Shown: piece after piece, positions 1 through 9,900 of the stretch | Layout of the letters: each line of letters begins with the position of its first letter | Numbering within the stretch: position 1 is the first letter of the stretch | Assembly: GCF_946902915.1 (NCBI RefSeq) | Contig: NZ_CAMPPY010000002.1 | Span: 124,001-188,000, forward strand | Direction of reading: 5' to 3' | Length of the DNA stretch: 64,000 nucleotides | From: Streptococcus sp. Marseille-Q5986 | Lineage (GTDB): Bacteria > Bacillota > Bacilli > Lactobacillales > Streptococcaceae | The notes under the pieces: generated by a model | Database searches by the model: none | The model's input: only the letters and a program-made list of their open reading frames with translations | Told to the model about the DNA's origin: nothing | Made by a program: the position numbers and the translations under genes

Positions 1-291
1 GAACACGTCACACTCGGTTTCAAGAGCAACGAACCAATCTCTATTTGGACTGGCAAGAAAGATAGCGAACAATATCCCTACAAACAGTTTGAAGTAAATC
101 CGTGGGATTTAGTTAAAGCAATTAAACAACAGCTCCAGAACTATAAAGAAGAAAAAAATCAAGAACGTGACGAAGCAAAAAAACTTCATCCCAGCAGTCT
201 TTCTTCTATGGCAAAAGGTGCACGCAGTGCATCCAGTGCCCTATCACAAAAAAACCAAGATTATCCCATCGTAGATTCACAGACGAAATAA
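1..291 (+). CDS. C-terminal part of an unrecognised protein (5' end outside window)
   Basis: An open frame runs from the first base to a TAA at 289-291, giving the last 96 residues of a protein. The visible part is hydrophilic, with a Lys/Glu-rich helical stretch in the middle and a Ser/Ala-rich tail. It ends 25 bp before the next gene on the same strand, which suggests one transcript. I recognise no domain. It belongs to the mobile element by position. Confidence 0.55.
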   Translation, partial: EHVTLGFKSNEPISIWTGKKDSEQYPYKQFEVNPWDLVKAIKQQLQNYKEEKNQERDEAKKLHPSSLSSMAKGARSASSALSQKNQDYPIVDSQTK

Positions 292-316
292 ACAGATTTT
301 ACGAGGTAGCTAACTT

Positions 317-913
317 ATGAAAATTGAAGTACTGTACAAAAATCATCAGTATGAAGAATTTGATTCCTCCACATTTGTATCACAAGATATTTTCCCCAAA
401 GGAAATATCTTGACAAACTGGATTTTACACCTCGATCAGATAGAAACACAGGGAATTATTCTCACCGCCCATTGGTATGACACAAACGGCTGTAGCGACA
501 CAACAGTCATCGGAGAAACAGCTATCCCCATCACAAGGCGAAACATCGGATACGCTATGCTGCTTGTATCCGCTGATGAGCTTGCTCAACTCGTGTGGCT
601 AAAAAAAGATGGCGAAAAAATCCTCTGGCGCGAAGGTGATGACCTCATTAACGGAGAACGCTTCTTTGCTATGGAACAACTCTGCTACTCCGATATCGGA
701 GTTATATCCATCAACAAACGTGCACTATCTATCTTCGATTATCTAAAAAACGCCCATCCCGACAAAGATGACGAAAACATAGCCACCAGCATGGGATACA
801 CCTTGCCAGCCCTTGAACGCATCCGCGACCAAGAACTAGCACAAGCAGACGACGCATTATTAACTATTGAAGATGAGTATGATGACGATCCCGATTTTGA
901 CGGATTTCTCTAA
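317..913 (+). CDS. Hypothetical protein of the mobile element
   Basis: 198-residue soluble protein with a very acidic C-terminus rich in Asp and Glu (last ~25 residues). No membrane segment or signal peptide is visible. It follows an upstream partial gene by 25 bp and is followed by a strong bidirectional hairpin, so it ends its operon. The acidic tail could reflect DNA mimicry or binding to a basic partner, but this is speculation; I do not recognise the family. Confidence 0.6.
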   Translation: MKIEVLYKNHQYEEFDSSTFVSQDIFPKGNILTNWILHLDQIETQGIILTAHWYDTNGCSDTTVIGETAIPITRRNIGYAMLLVSADELAQLVWLKKDGEKILWREGDDLINGERFFAMEQLCYSDIGVISINKRALSIFDYLKNAHPDKDDENIATSMGYTLPALERIRDQELAQADDALLTIEDEYDDDPDFDGFL

Positions 914-970
914 TGTATAACAAAAATAGATTCAATAAAATAATGTAGAATCCATCGTATCTATCAAAAC

Positions 971-1009
971 AAAAAGGGCATTAACTTTTTTACGGTTAAT
1001 GCCCTTTTT
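971..1009. terminator. Bidirectional intrinsic terminator
   Basis: A 15-bp perfect inverted repeat (971-985 and 995-1009) has an A-tract on one side and a T-tract on the other. It lies between two convergent genes ending at 913 (+) and 1024 (-), so it can stop transcription from both. Confidence 0.85.
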
Positions 1010-1023
1010 CTTAATTACACCTT

Positions 1024-2001
1024 CTACTTAATAGCTTCTATAATATTTACAGCTATTCGATTTATCACAGGCACACATACTGAATTACCTGCCTGCTTAT
1101 ATAAACGAGCCTCGCCTTGATTTTTAGGTAATTTATAGTCTATTGGAAATCCTTGCGTATTAAAACATTCCCGTGGAGTCATCTTTCTCAATCCATGCTT
1201 TGTTTTTATAATGCAAACATTATGCCCCCCTTCACCTTGGTTGGCAGTTAAGGTTGGAACTACGCCACTTTTATTTTGACGGACATAGTTTCTCCTCCAC
1301 TGATATACTGCTGGACGATCAATATCATCATCTTTTGTCGCTTCTACCAACAACTTGTATATATCGCCTTTATACTTTCCTTCAGTATAGTAATATTTAT
1401 CGTCTACCTTTGTTTCAAAATCTATAATATCTTTTACAGTAGTTGTTAATGGAACAGGCAGAATCCAACGAAATTTATCAAAATCTTTTTTATCCCTAAA
1501 GGCTACAATATAAACACGTTCTCTGTTTTGCGCTATATTTCCATAATTCATTGCATTCAGTACTCGATATGTATAATGATACCCAAGCAATTCTAGTTGT
1601 TCTCGTATTATTCCAAAAGTATTTCCATGAGCATGACCAACTAAATTTTTTACATTTTCAAACAATACAACTCTAGGCTTCTTACCTTCCACCATTCGCA
1701 GTAATTCAAAAAACAGTTCTCCACGTCCTTTTTTATCTTCAAACCCATGTCTATATCCTGCAATAGAAAATGCCTGACACGGAAAACCACCAATAATAAC
1801 ATCTATGACAGGGACGTCTTCAACAGGAACTAAGCGAATATCTCTCCGATCAACTTTAACCGTTGAATAATTCATTTCAAATGTTTCGCTGGCATATGAA
1901 TCAAACTCATTTGCATATACAGTCTTAAATTCTCGTGTTTCTTCAAATCCTAAATCTATTCCACCTACACCTGCAAAAAATGAAGCTACACTAAACGTCA
2001 T
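1024..2001 (-). CDS. DNA (cytosine-5) methyltransferase, orphan
   Basis: 325 residues with the C5-methyltransferase motifs in order: FAGVGGIDLG (about 8-18, SAM binding), GGFPCQAFS (71-79, catalytic Cys75), ENVKNL (about 115), QNRERVYIV (motif VIII), and QAGNSV near the C-terminus (motif X). Between VIII and IX lies a short target-recognition region. No restriction endonuclease is adjacent, so this looks like a solitary methylase. On a mobile element such enzymes commonly protect the incoming DNA from host restriction; that role is inference. Its ATG overlaps the stop of the upstream glutaredoxin-like gene, indicating translational coupling. Confidence 0.93.
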   Translation of the reverse strand: MTFSVASFFAGVGGIDLGFEETREFKTVYANEFDSYASETFEMNYSTVKVDRRDIRLVPVEDVPVIDVIIGGFPCQAFSIAGYRHGFEDKKGRGELFFELLRMVEGKKPRVVLFENVKNLVGHAHGNTFGIIREQLELLGYHYTYRVLNAMNYGNIAQNRERVYIVAFRDKKDFDKFRWILPVPLTTTVKDIIDFETKVDDKYYYTEGKYKGDIYKLLVEATKDDDIDRPAVYQWRRNYVRQNKSGVVPTLTANQGEGGHNVCIIKTKHGLRKMTPRECFNTQGFPIDYKLPKNQGEARLYKQAGNSVCVPVINRIAVNIIEAIK

Positions 2002-2336
2002 CTTTCCGTTTCACCCCAAGACACACTATTTTTCGCCAATTCTTTAGAAGAACTCTTTACATCTTTTGTAATTGAACGCACAGAGAGCTGTTGCTGCGTA
2101 TTCTGTAAAACGCGATAGAGAGCTTTAATCTCATCCATACGGAAACCACACCACGACGTATGTGGCGCAATAACCACAGGGGCTTCAAGAAACCCTTTCT
2201 TCTTAAAAGTATCAATCAGATCGGGATGTTTCAAAAGATTTACTTCCTGATATTCTATTCCATAGCGATCAAAGAGACGCTTTGTTTGCGTACATTTCAC
2301 ACAGTTGTCCTTAGAATATAAAGTAACATTTGCCAT
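1998..2336 (-). CDS. Glutaredoxin/NrdH-like thioredoxin-fold protein
   Basis: 112 residues. The N-terminal ~75 are a glutaredoxin/NrdH fold: a beta strand, the redox motif CVKC (Cys12-Cys15), and a later EAPVV segment that gives the cis-proline loop. A C-terminal ~35-residue polar extension is unusual for NrdH. The gene overlaps the methyltransferase start by 4 bp. No ribonucleotide reductase is near, so the electron acceptor is unknown. Similar small redoxins are carried on plasmids and ICEs. Confidence 0.75.
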   Translation of the reverse strand: MANVTLYSKDNCVKCTQTKRLFDRYGIEYQEVNLLKHPDLIDTFKKKGFLEAPVVIAPHTSWCGFRMDEIKALYRVLQNTQQQLSVRSITKDVKSSSKELAKNSVSWGETER

Positions 2337-2402
2337 ATCTAAAACTCTTTTCCATTATTAAAGCCTACAATCTAAAAAGCGCCAAAACATTTACGCTTCC
2401 TT

Positions 2403-2912
2403 TTATTTTATCCACATAACATAACCAAGCACCACATTCATCAATAACAAAAGAATCGTTATTACAGACAACAACGGACGTTTATCTACACTTTTACGCA
2501 GTTTTTGGGTGCGCACTTGAGCCTGTTCCACAAGCGTTTGCACATACATTACATATTGATCCTGAATAGCATCCAGATGCTGCAAAGTCAGTTTCTCCGC
2601 TTGTTCAGAAGCTCTACTCACACCACTTATTGCCATTTGTTCTGCTAAATATGACACATCCTTCATCTCTTTCCTGATCTTCTCAAGCTCCTGTAAACCA
2701 TGCCGAAATTCCATCACCAGTTTCTCTTGACTATCCTTCTGCTCACTTAACAGTTGCTCGATACGTTCAAGATTCATCTCACCATGACGCTTATCATAAG
2801 CGAGTTTATTCCGTGCCTTGCGTGCTCGGCTTACTTCTTCCGTCAAAGATAACTTTTTTGTGCCAGTTTTCTCCTTATCATCTATCTCTACATCTCTATA
2901 ATTCACTGCCAT
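2403..2912 (-). CDS. Coiled-coil protein with C-terminal membrane anchor (mobilization-associated)
   Basis: 169 residues: a charged N-terminus, a long predicted coiled coil (roughly 45-140, regular Leu/Glu/Lys spacing) and one hydrophobic segment at about 147-167 ending in a short basic tail. This architecture resembles MbeB/MobX-type accessory proteins in mobilization operons, though no signature confirms it. It lies just downstream of the relaxase on the same strand, in the likely order mobC, relaxase, this gene. Confidence 0.6.
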   Translation of the reverse strand: MAVNYRDVEIDDKEKTGTKKLSLTEEVSRARKARNKLAYDKRHGEMNLERIEQLLSEQKDSQEKLVMEFRHGLQELEKIRKEMKDVSYLAEQMAISGVSRASEQAEKLTLQHLDAIQDQYVMYVQTLVEQAQVRTQKLRKSVDKRPLLSVITILLLLMNVVLGYVMWIK

Positions 2913-2980
2913 CAGCTCTCCTTATACGTATGTCATAAATATTTGAAACGCTATTCCTGCATTAGCAACATGACTTTAGA

Positions 2981-4168
2981 CTATCGATCTTTCCTTGACT
3001 TTGTTTGCTTCACTTCCTGAACCTTATTTATCCTCTGTGTTCTGTCCTGCGCTAATCCAGTCGAATACTTAGCCCTATAACCTCTGCCTCTTTTCTGAGA
3101 AGAACGCGCCCTACGTAGCTCATCTGCACCACGCCAATAGGCAAGGATTTCTCTTTTCACACTACTATCATTAGCAATATCTTTAGGCGGTTTAGGAAAG
3201 ACAAGTTTAGGAAAAGCAGCCACTTTATCTGCTGGCAAACCTTGCAACTCTTTTCGATATGCCACATACAAAGATCGAATGTTCATCAGATAATCATTCT
3301 TTACTTTAGTCACATAATCCAACTGTTCATGCTCTCTATCTGTATCTCTAGCAAAAGATTCTAGATGTGCATCCAGTTTAAGCACAGAAAAAGAATAGCG
3401 AGCATTATCTCTATCCCTTGCATACATACGCCCATTTCTAAACTCCGTATCCACACCCCAACCGTCTAACAACGCACGAAAATCCACAAGACTTGTAGCC
3501 TGCTGTCCAGCAATACGCACCAACTCCCGAAGATTCGTTTTGTAAGGAAAAATCCCTTTTTTCTCTAGCTCCTTCTCCACACACGACCGCTGCCGATGAT
3601 GAATAGCCGAATTGATTTTTCCTTCTTCAACTTGTTTCAACCCCCACGCTTCATCCATAGAACGAACACGATTAGCGCGTTCTTTTTTGGCTTTCACACC
3701 CAATCCTTCATCTAATCTTTTCCCTGTTGCAAGGTCGCTACGGTTAATTACCATATGCACGGCATAGCGGTGTGTTGCATCTTCTGTGCAGTATTCATTG
3801 TGCAGAGCGAACACAATTTCATGATTCGGGTAATATTTTTGAGCATATTCTTGTGCGTACTTCATGCAATCTTGTGGTGATAATTGTCCACCGTTGATGT
3901 TGCACTCGTCTGGATTAAACCCAAGAATCTGATGATACAAAATTGTATTCTTTGCTTCTTTTCCGTCTCTACCTTTACGCGATGCCTTGTTGTGTCCGAA
4001 CATCTCACGAGTATTTTTCATGAACGATGACCACTGCTTTATATCTGAACACATCTCCATATTTTGCGATGCCCGAAAAATAACTTTCTCGTCATTGTTG
4101 ATATAGTTACGCAAATTTTTCTGATGGGACGTTCCACCAGTAACGCTCTGTTGCTTAATGATCGTCAT
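2981..4168 (-). CDS. Relaxase (MobA/VirD2-like)
   Basis: 395 residues. The N-terminal half has the expected relaxase features: conserved segments around residues 10-25 and a histidine motif at about 123-140 (HNEY... then THRYAVHMVIN), which fits the metal-binding histidines of the MobA/VirD2 fold. The C-terminal half is basic and ends in a Lys/Arg-rich tail suited to DNA binding. The family nicks oriT and leads the transferred strand. The preceding mobC gene and the hairpin-rich region upstream support this role. The MOB subclass cannot be settled by eye. Confidence 0.85.
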   Translation of the reverse strand: MTIIKQQSVTGGTSHQKNLRNYINNDEKVIFRASQNMEMCSDIKQWSSFMKNTREMFGHNKASRKGRDGKEAKNTILYHQILGFNPDECNINGGQLSPQDCMKYAQEYAQKYYPNHEIVFALHNEYCTEDATHRYAVHMVINRSDLATGKRLDEGLGVKAKKERANRVRSMDEAWGLKQVEEGKINSAIHHRQRSCVEKELEKKGIFPYKTNLRELVRIAGQQATSLVDFRALLDGWGVDTEFRNGRMYARDRDNARYSFSVLKLDAHLESFARDTDREHEQLDYVTKVKNDYLMNIRSLYVAYRKELQGLPADKVAAFPKLVFPKPPKDIANDSSVKREILAYWRGADELRRARSSQKRGRGYRAKYSTGLAQDRTQRINKVQEVKQTKSRKDR

Positions 4169-4173
4169 TCCTC

Positions 4174-4548
4174 TTACTCTTTTCTGAGATAAATGTTGTG
4201 TCGTTCTAACTCTTTGTGCACACCGATCAACATATTTTTTCCTCGCTCAAAAAGATTTTTCTCATCGTCTAAAACTTTTTGTGCTTGACGCACCGATAAT
4301 CTTTCCACACCATACGTATTCAAAAATTTCATAAATTGATTCAAATTTGTTCCCTGCTTCGTCAGTTCAAAAAGAAAATCACGCAATGGCTGCACATCAA
4401 TAATCTGTATCTGAGAATCATCAGAATAAATCGAAGTCGCTCGAATAAATTCAGACACACTCACACCAGCCTTGCGTGCTTTGCTCACTAAAATACTTTT
4501 TTCTTTCTCACTCACACGAATCAAAACATTCGACTCTCTCGCCACCAT
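4174..4548 (-). CDS. MobC-like relaxosome accessory protein
   Basis: 124 residues from the ATG at 4548. An in-frame TTG at 4593 exists, but the ATG has an AGGAAGGAAG stretch about 10 nt upstream. The N-terminal part looks like a ribbon-helix-helix (VLIRVSEKEKSILVSKARK), and the central QGTNLNQFMKFLN matches the typical MobC motif. MobC proteins bind oriT and help the relaxase open it. The gene ends 5 bp before the relaxase start. Confidence 0.8.
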   Translation of the reverse strand: MVARESNVLIRVSEKEKSILVSKARKAGVSVSEFIRATSIYSDDSQIQIIDVQPLRDFLFELTKQGTNLNQFMKFLNTYGVERLSVRQAQKVLDDEKNLFERGKNMLIGVHKELERHNIYLRKE

Positions 4549-4639
4549 GATCCAAAAACTTCCTTCCTCAAAAAATATTTTTCTCTCCAACAAAAATAAA
4601 AATCATGAGCAGTGCCGCCACTGCTCTATCTACAACACG

Positions 4640-4910
4640 ACCCAAAACACGTTTCATGCCAAGCTAAAAGAACACGTACACACGTGTTCTTTTCAGGCTC
4701 CTCAAAGCCACCACAAGCGACCCTAGAAGTGACAAATAAAAAGCCTCGCAGAGCAAGATGGAAGAGTATAGAAAAGAGCGGTGTACCGCTATTGTATATA
4801 CGCTTCCTACATCTTGCTTGTGAGTACACACCCCAGTGTGTAGGAGAGCTTGAGCGGGATATTCCACGGGTGACGCCACCCGTAAAAATAGCCCGCTCAA
4901 GCAGTTCTTT
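4640..4910. other. Candidate origin of transfer (oriT) with nested hairpins
   Basis: The region just upstream of mobC contains several strong inverted repeats. 4666-4677 pairs perfectly with 4682-4693 (12 bp, 4-nt loop). 4777-4782 pairs with 4785-4790 and is nested inside GCAAGATG (4753-4760) / CATCTTGC (4810-4817). 4825-4831 pairs with 4836-4842. 4866-4872 pairs with 4877-4883 and is nested inside CTTGAGCGGG (4849-4858) / CCCGCTCAAG (4892-4901). Location beside the mob genes and this density of hairpins are typical of oriT. The nick site is not identified. Part may instead terminate the flanking transcripts. Confidence 0.6.
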
Positions 4911-4960
4911 GGAAAGAAAAGAAGAGCATTGTCTTCTGAACAAGAATACAATGCTCTTCT

Positions 4961-5152
4961 TCATCTATTATTCAGCAGCTCTGTCTCAAGAAGACGACAA
5001 ATCAATTGCGTCATATTCTCACCAGTCTCAGCACGGTGCACCAACATCGAATAATGCAACTCCACAGGAATGTTTACACTGATGAGTCGGCGGTCGCCAG
5101 TAAGATAAGACGTATAATTTTTATTAGCGTCATATTGCTCAAACTTTTCCAT
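4961..5152 (-). CDS. Small ribbon-helix-helix-like protein
   Basis: 63 residues with an RLISVNIPVELHYSML stretch followed by a helical segment, the pattern of a ribbon-helix-helix or Arc-like DNA-binding protein. It ends 4 bp after the next gene on the same strand and lies at the edge of the oriT candidate. It may regulate the mob genes or act as an accessory relaxosome factor; this is inferred from fold and location only. Confidence 0.5.
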   Translation of the reverse strand: MEKFEQYDANKNYTSYLTGDRRLISVNIPVELHYSMLVHRAETGENMTQLICRLLETELLNNR

Positions 5153-5156
5153 ACAA

Positions 5157-5381
5157 TCACACTTCCTTATTATGGGTTTTATTATGAGAAGAAAGAGAAT
5201 CTTTCACAATCGAAATACACTTATTGTAGGCAACGACTTGTCCTTCCAAGTATTTGATACTGTGCATATTAAGCTCGTCACCACAAAGACCATCTTTCAC
5301 AAGCACAAGGAGAGCTTCAACCTTGATACGTAAGTCAGTAAACACTCCCTCTAAAAATTCTAATTCTTGATACTCCGACAT
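5157..5381 (-). CDS. Small hypothetical protein upstream of the RHH-like gene
   Basis: 74 residues, mostly helical and acidic in the N-terminal half. It is immediately upstream of the RHH-like gene, with a 4-bp gap, so both are likely cotranscribed. No family recognised. Confidence 0.45.
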   Translation of the reverse strand: MSEYQELEFLEGVFTDLRIKVEALLVLVKDGLCGDELNMHSIKYLEGQVVAYNKCISIVKDSLSSHNKTHNKEV

Positions 5382-5520
5382 TGCACAACCTTTTCTATAT
5401 ATAAAATTATCTATTATTCAATTTCTCTATGTTGCGTTATATAAATATGGATTTATTGACCATCCTTTCATTATATATAGTTATAGTAACACTCATTTCT
5501 ATACATAGATGTTGTAAAGA

Positions 5521-5925
5521 TTGATTGCTATAATTCTATCAGGATATTTTTCTATTTATCAAATTATCTCTATCATGAAGGTAGCTTTTTCTGTTATAAT
5601 AGTAGCAACTGCACAAGAAAAATTTTTGCACATATTAGGTACACCATCGACACAGATTGGATATATTGTGGCACATAAAATCACATCTCTTGATTCCATC
5701 AACAAAAAAATTGAAGCCGAAAAAGAGCGACTACATCGCTTGATGGAACAAAAAAATTATCTGGAAGAACAAGAACAAACCTATAGTACTATCGGAAAAA
5801 TCCTGTGCGAAAAAATGAACTGTTCGCATCAAGACTTTTCGTTTGATGCCTTTCATCAATACATTGACGAACACTGTGATAATCTACGTAATTATCTTAC
5901 GGTAGGCAATGAAGCGTATGAATGA
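5521..5925 (+). CDS. Hypothetical coiled-coil protein (start uncertain)
   Basis: The C-terminal ~80 residues are hydrophilic and strongly helical, with a Lys/Glu/Gln-rich coiled-coil-like stretch (IEAEKERLHRLMEQKNYLEE). The frame opens at 5521, but an extended -10 promoter-like TGTTATAAT lies at about 5593-5601 inside the frame, so the true start may be downstream. No clear ribosome-binding site decides the start. It precedes the membrane-anchored coiled-coil gene by 35 bp on the same strand. Confidence 0.45.
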   Translation: MIAIILSGYFSIYQIISIMKVAFSVIIVATAQEKFLHILGTPSTQIGYIVAHKITSLDSINKKIEAEKERLHRLMEQKNYLEEQEQTYSTIGKILCEKMNCSHQDFSFDAFHQYIDEHCDNLRNYLTVGNEAYE

Positions 5926-5960
5926 GTATCACCATCTTTATATAAAGGAGAGAAGATACG

Positions 5961-6871
5961 ATGAATAAGAGAACGAAAATTATTGTGGCAACTATTGCAG
6001 CTGTTGCTGTCATAGCTGCTTCTTGTATCGGTGTGTTGTATAGCCGATATGCGACTGCTTGGAAAAACTATGAGAACCAAAATTCTGCCACACACAAGCA
6101 GTATTCTGTTGTTCAAGAAAATTCCAAAAAGTTAGAAACAATGATTGGTGATGAAGAAACTTTTCTTGCACAAACAATGCAGCTCTCTATCACGAATCAA
6201 CTGAGCTTATCAACAAAGCACAATCTGTTAGCGTGGGCGAAAAAATTCAACAGCCACAAGGATTTATTACGCAACTGAGATCAACGAATACGATCCATGA
6301 TGCCACTAAAAAATCTGAGGAACAGGATAAAACTTTTGTTTCCCTCAACAGTGATATAGAAGCTGCGATCAAGAAAATTGAGATTGCATTCTTAGATAAA
6401 GCTGTAGCCGACTACAACACAGCACTCGATGAGGAAAAAACTATTATTGAAAGCCTTGCAGCTCTTATCTCCGATACAGACGGAAAAGTTCTTAATGATG
6501 CTATTCGTCAAGAAGCATCCGCTGCGCTGGCAGACGCACAAAAAACTATAGAGGAAACCGTCGATACAAAAAATCTTGGAGCCGTGAAAAAAGCAACCAC
6601 TAACCTCACGCAACAACTCGCTACCCTCAAAGAAAAAATCTCTGCACTAACAGAAAGCAACCACGCCTACGAACAACAACAGCAACAATCAGAAGCCGCC
6701 CACGCAGCTAGCTACAAGAATAGCTACCAGCACAGTAATAATTCACAATCAGCTTCTACTGGTTCTGAACGATGGGACTACTCCAGTGGAATAAACCCAG
6801 ACGGCTCGCCAAGTACATTCAGTAATCCAAGCGGACATGATGTGAAACCGAATTATATTCCATATAGATAG
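5961..6871 (+). pseudogene. Membrane-anchored coiled-coil protein gene split by a frameshift
   Basis: Frame 1 (5961-6278) starts with an AAAGGAGAGAAG ribosome-binding site and encodes a membrane segment (residues ~7-28) and coiled coil. Frame 2 (open to 6871) contains the continuing coiled coil, Gln-rich linker and a Ser/Asn/Pro-rich tail ending YIPYR. In frame 2, codons upstream of the nominal GTG at 6233 (6197-6232) still read as plausible protein (STELINKAQSVSV), so the two frames look like one gene broken between about 6160 and 6240. The frame-2 part alone lacks a good ribosome-binding site. A sequencing error is an alternative. Confidence 0.6.
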
Positions 6872-6954
6872 ACAAAGATAGACAAACTTAATATTTGAAA
6901 TGTTACAATAATTTGACTAGTTATATTTTTTACTAGATAGATTAAGGACATTTC

Positions 6955-9900
6955 ATGAAATTTACTATTAAAAGTCAAGTTAGCTTACTTCTTCTTATCG
7001 TAGTTTCGCTATTCTGCAATGGGGCTATATCATCTATAGCTTTTGCTAATGGCGGTGGTGGAGCAGGTAGCGGTGGAGGTTTTTCTGCTGGCGGTCGCGG
7101 AAATCTATATTACGTTTTTTATGATGGGGTATCTCCAGATGGAAATACCCCATCTCAAGGAACAATGCAAGCATCTATTGATTACTTTATCTCTGGTAAA
7201 TTAACTAATGGTGAAAGTGCTAACAATGCGGACGGCGCTATACTTCGTAATGCCGTCACAAAGGCATGTACTAGCGCATTAGAACGTGCCGAAAACCGCA
7301 ACCCTAACCCTGATGGAAAAAGTCGTGTTGTAGCTTTGTTTTGGGGGGCAAATTCTGGTATATGGAAAGGATATGCTCAGATTCTACCTTCAGAAGTAGA
7401 AGATTTTTATAATCAATGGAAAACCAACGGCTCTGCAGATGTTCTCACGGAATCTCAAACAGGCGGAGCTGAAGGCTATCAAAAATATCTAGGATATATT
7501 GAACAAGGTAAAAATGAAGCAATTGCCTCTATGAATAATTCAAGTGTTGCAGCGTGTGTTGCACTCAACTCTCAAGAGCCGCCGCAAAACTATCAGCTTT
7601 CGGTCACAACCGATAAAGCCACAACATTCACAATGGCTAGCTCTACCGAACCCGTCACAGACACAATCCATGCATCCGCAAACGGATCATCCATCAGAGA
7701 AAACCTTACCGCAACAATTTCCCTCATCTGGGATTCACCCGAAGGACAAGCCAAGAAAAAAGTAGACAAAACCGTCACAATCACCAACAGTGGCGACACC
7801 ACATCCCCCACATTCACACCAGCAGACTTCGACTGGACATCGTGGGCAACAGGCACCTTCTGGTTCGATGTGACCATTGACAAGCAAGGCAAAATGCAAA
7901 CAGCCATCAACACCACCGACCGCGACCCACGCGAAACATGGACAGCTGAACCGAAACAACCCGACAAAGAACTCTATAAGAGCGACACAACAACACCCTT
8001 ACAGACAGACGTTCTTGCCTCAGCACAATCCTACGACGCGCACATCACCGCGCACTCCAACGGCTATCTTTCATCCATGACCATCACAGACACCATCCAC
8101 ACCATAGACGTATGGATCGGCAGCAAAGATACAGACATAAAAGAAAACGTGTATGTGCTTGACCCTACAGGGAATAAAACCCAAGCCACCATCACAATCG
8201 ACCGCACCCACAAAGATACGGTCACCGTTTCCGCAACCCTCAACAATATCGACAACCAAGGAAACTACACCCTCGTAGTCCCCACCTATACGAAACCAAC
8301 AGGTGCAGACTACACCATTAAAGACACAGGCAAAGTCTGCTATACAAAAGAATTAAAAGAATGCATGACCACTGACGAGAAAACAACCCAAAAAGTCACA
8401 CCCACACCCGACAAAGTATGGGTACTAGACGAAACAGGAGCACTCGCAGCACAAGATAAAAACTGGACAAACAACGTTGCTGCCGACCAAAAACTATTCC
8501 TACACGGAGACACCGTTGGTGCCGTTGTGAATGGTCACATTCCAGCCAAGCTCACCGCACCACTAGACGAATATGTCATCACAGATGACTGGACAGGAGC
8601 ACAAACCTATGTAGACTTCACAGACGGAACAAAAGCCCGTGTATATGCAAATGGGAAAGACGTCACAAAAGATTTCACCATTACTGTGCATGACGGCATC
8701 ACCACAGCTACCGCCAAAGAATCATTCTTACAAACTACGGGAAGCCTCGTGGCAGATATGCCGATCAAGCTCATTATCACAGGTGTCTTTAAGCCCGTCA
8801 CGCCAGAAACAGACACGAACGGCGAGACTGTTGTTCTCCACAATAAAGGAAGCGAACGCTACAACAATGAGGAAAAACCAACAAACATTCCACCCGTATT
8901 CATCTGGAACCCCGACCCCAGTAAAGATGTCCTTTCCTCTGCGCGGCAAGATGGCGACCAGTCAAGCATTGACGGGCAACAAGTATTCCCCAACCAATGG
9001 ATAGAATACCTTGTGAACGTGGATGTAGACTTTCCCAAAACAAAAGACGAACTTGCCCACCCTATAGAAAAATTTGAAGTGAAAGATGACTATGACCCGA
9101 ACTTTCAACTAGATAAAACCAGCATCGAATTCTATGATGCTCGCACAAACAAACCTATCTCAAAAAAGAATTACACCCTCTCTTTTGATGAAAAAAACAC
9201 AGCATTCACTGCAACGTTCACACAAGAGTGGATTGATTCCCAACTCATGCTCAAAGAGAAAGGAGACCTGCTGCTCCGCTTTGAGGGCACAGTATCCCCC
9301 ACAGTAACAGCTGGCACAATTCTTTCTAATCAAGCCTTTGAAATTATCAATAATTCCAGCACTCAAACCAATATCCCGAAAGTCACCATTCCTGCACCCA
9401 AACCCGACAAAGAGGATTTGAACACCGACCTCATCGATATTGACAAAAAAACTGTTGTCGGTGGAGAAACAATCATGTACCGTCTGACAATGGACGCTAC
9501 ACCTGCGCGAAATAAACTCGCCTATGACGTGCACAAACTAGGCATGATTGACGACTATGATGAAGAATATTTGACACTTGACGAAGACGGCATCAAAATC
9601 GTTGAAAAAGACACAGGCACCAACGTGACAGACGCCTTCAACATTCAAGTCAAAGATAGCATTGCCTATGTGTTTGCCAAACTCATTGATACCATCAATC
9701 GAAACGGAGAAAAAATCACCGCCACACAACCAGAATCATTGAAAGAATACGCAGACGCTGCAATAGACCCCATCAACGACCCCATCATTGACCAAAACCT
9801 ACTAGGCAAACAGTACTGGGTATATTTACCCACCACTGTATCAAAAGTCACCGATGGGTATGTGATTGAAAACACAGCCTTGCAGAACATGGAAAACATG

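Noticed and set aside
4612..5082. ORFs of 95-156 codons across the oriT candidate
   Set aside because: They run through strong inverted repeats and overlap each other on both strands. The composition is Arg/Ser/His-rich noise.
6233..6253. Programmed -1 frameshift joining the two coiled-coil frames
   Set aside because: The run of six A is preceded by CG, so the P-site tRNA would re-pair poorly, and no downstream stem was seen. A simple mutation is more likely.
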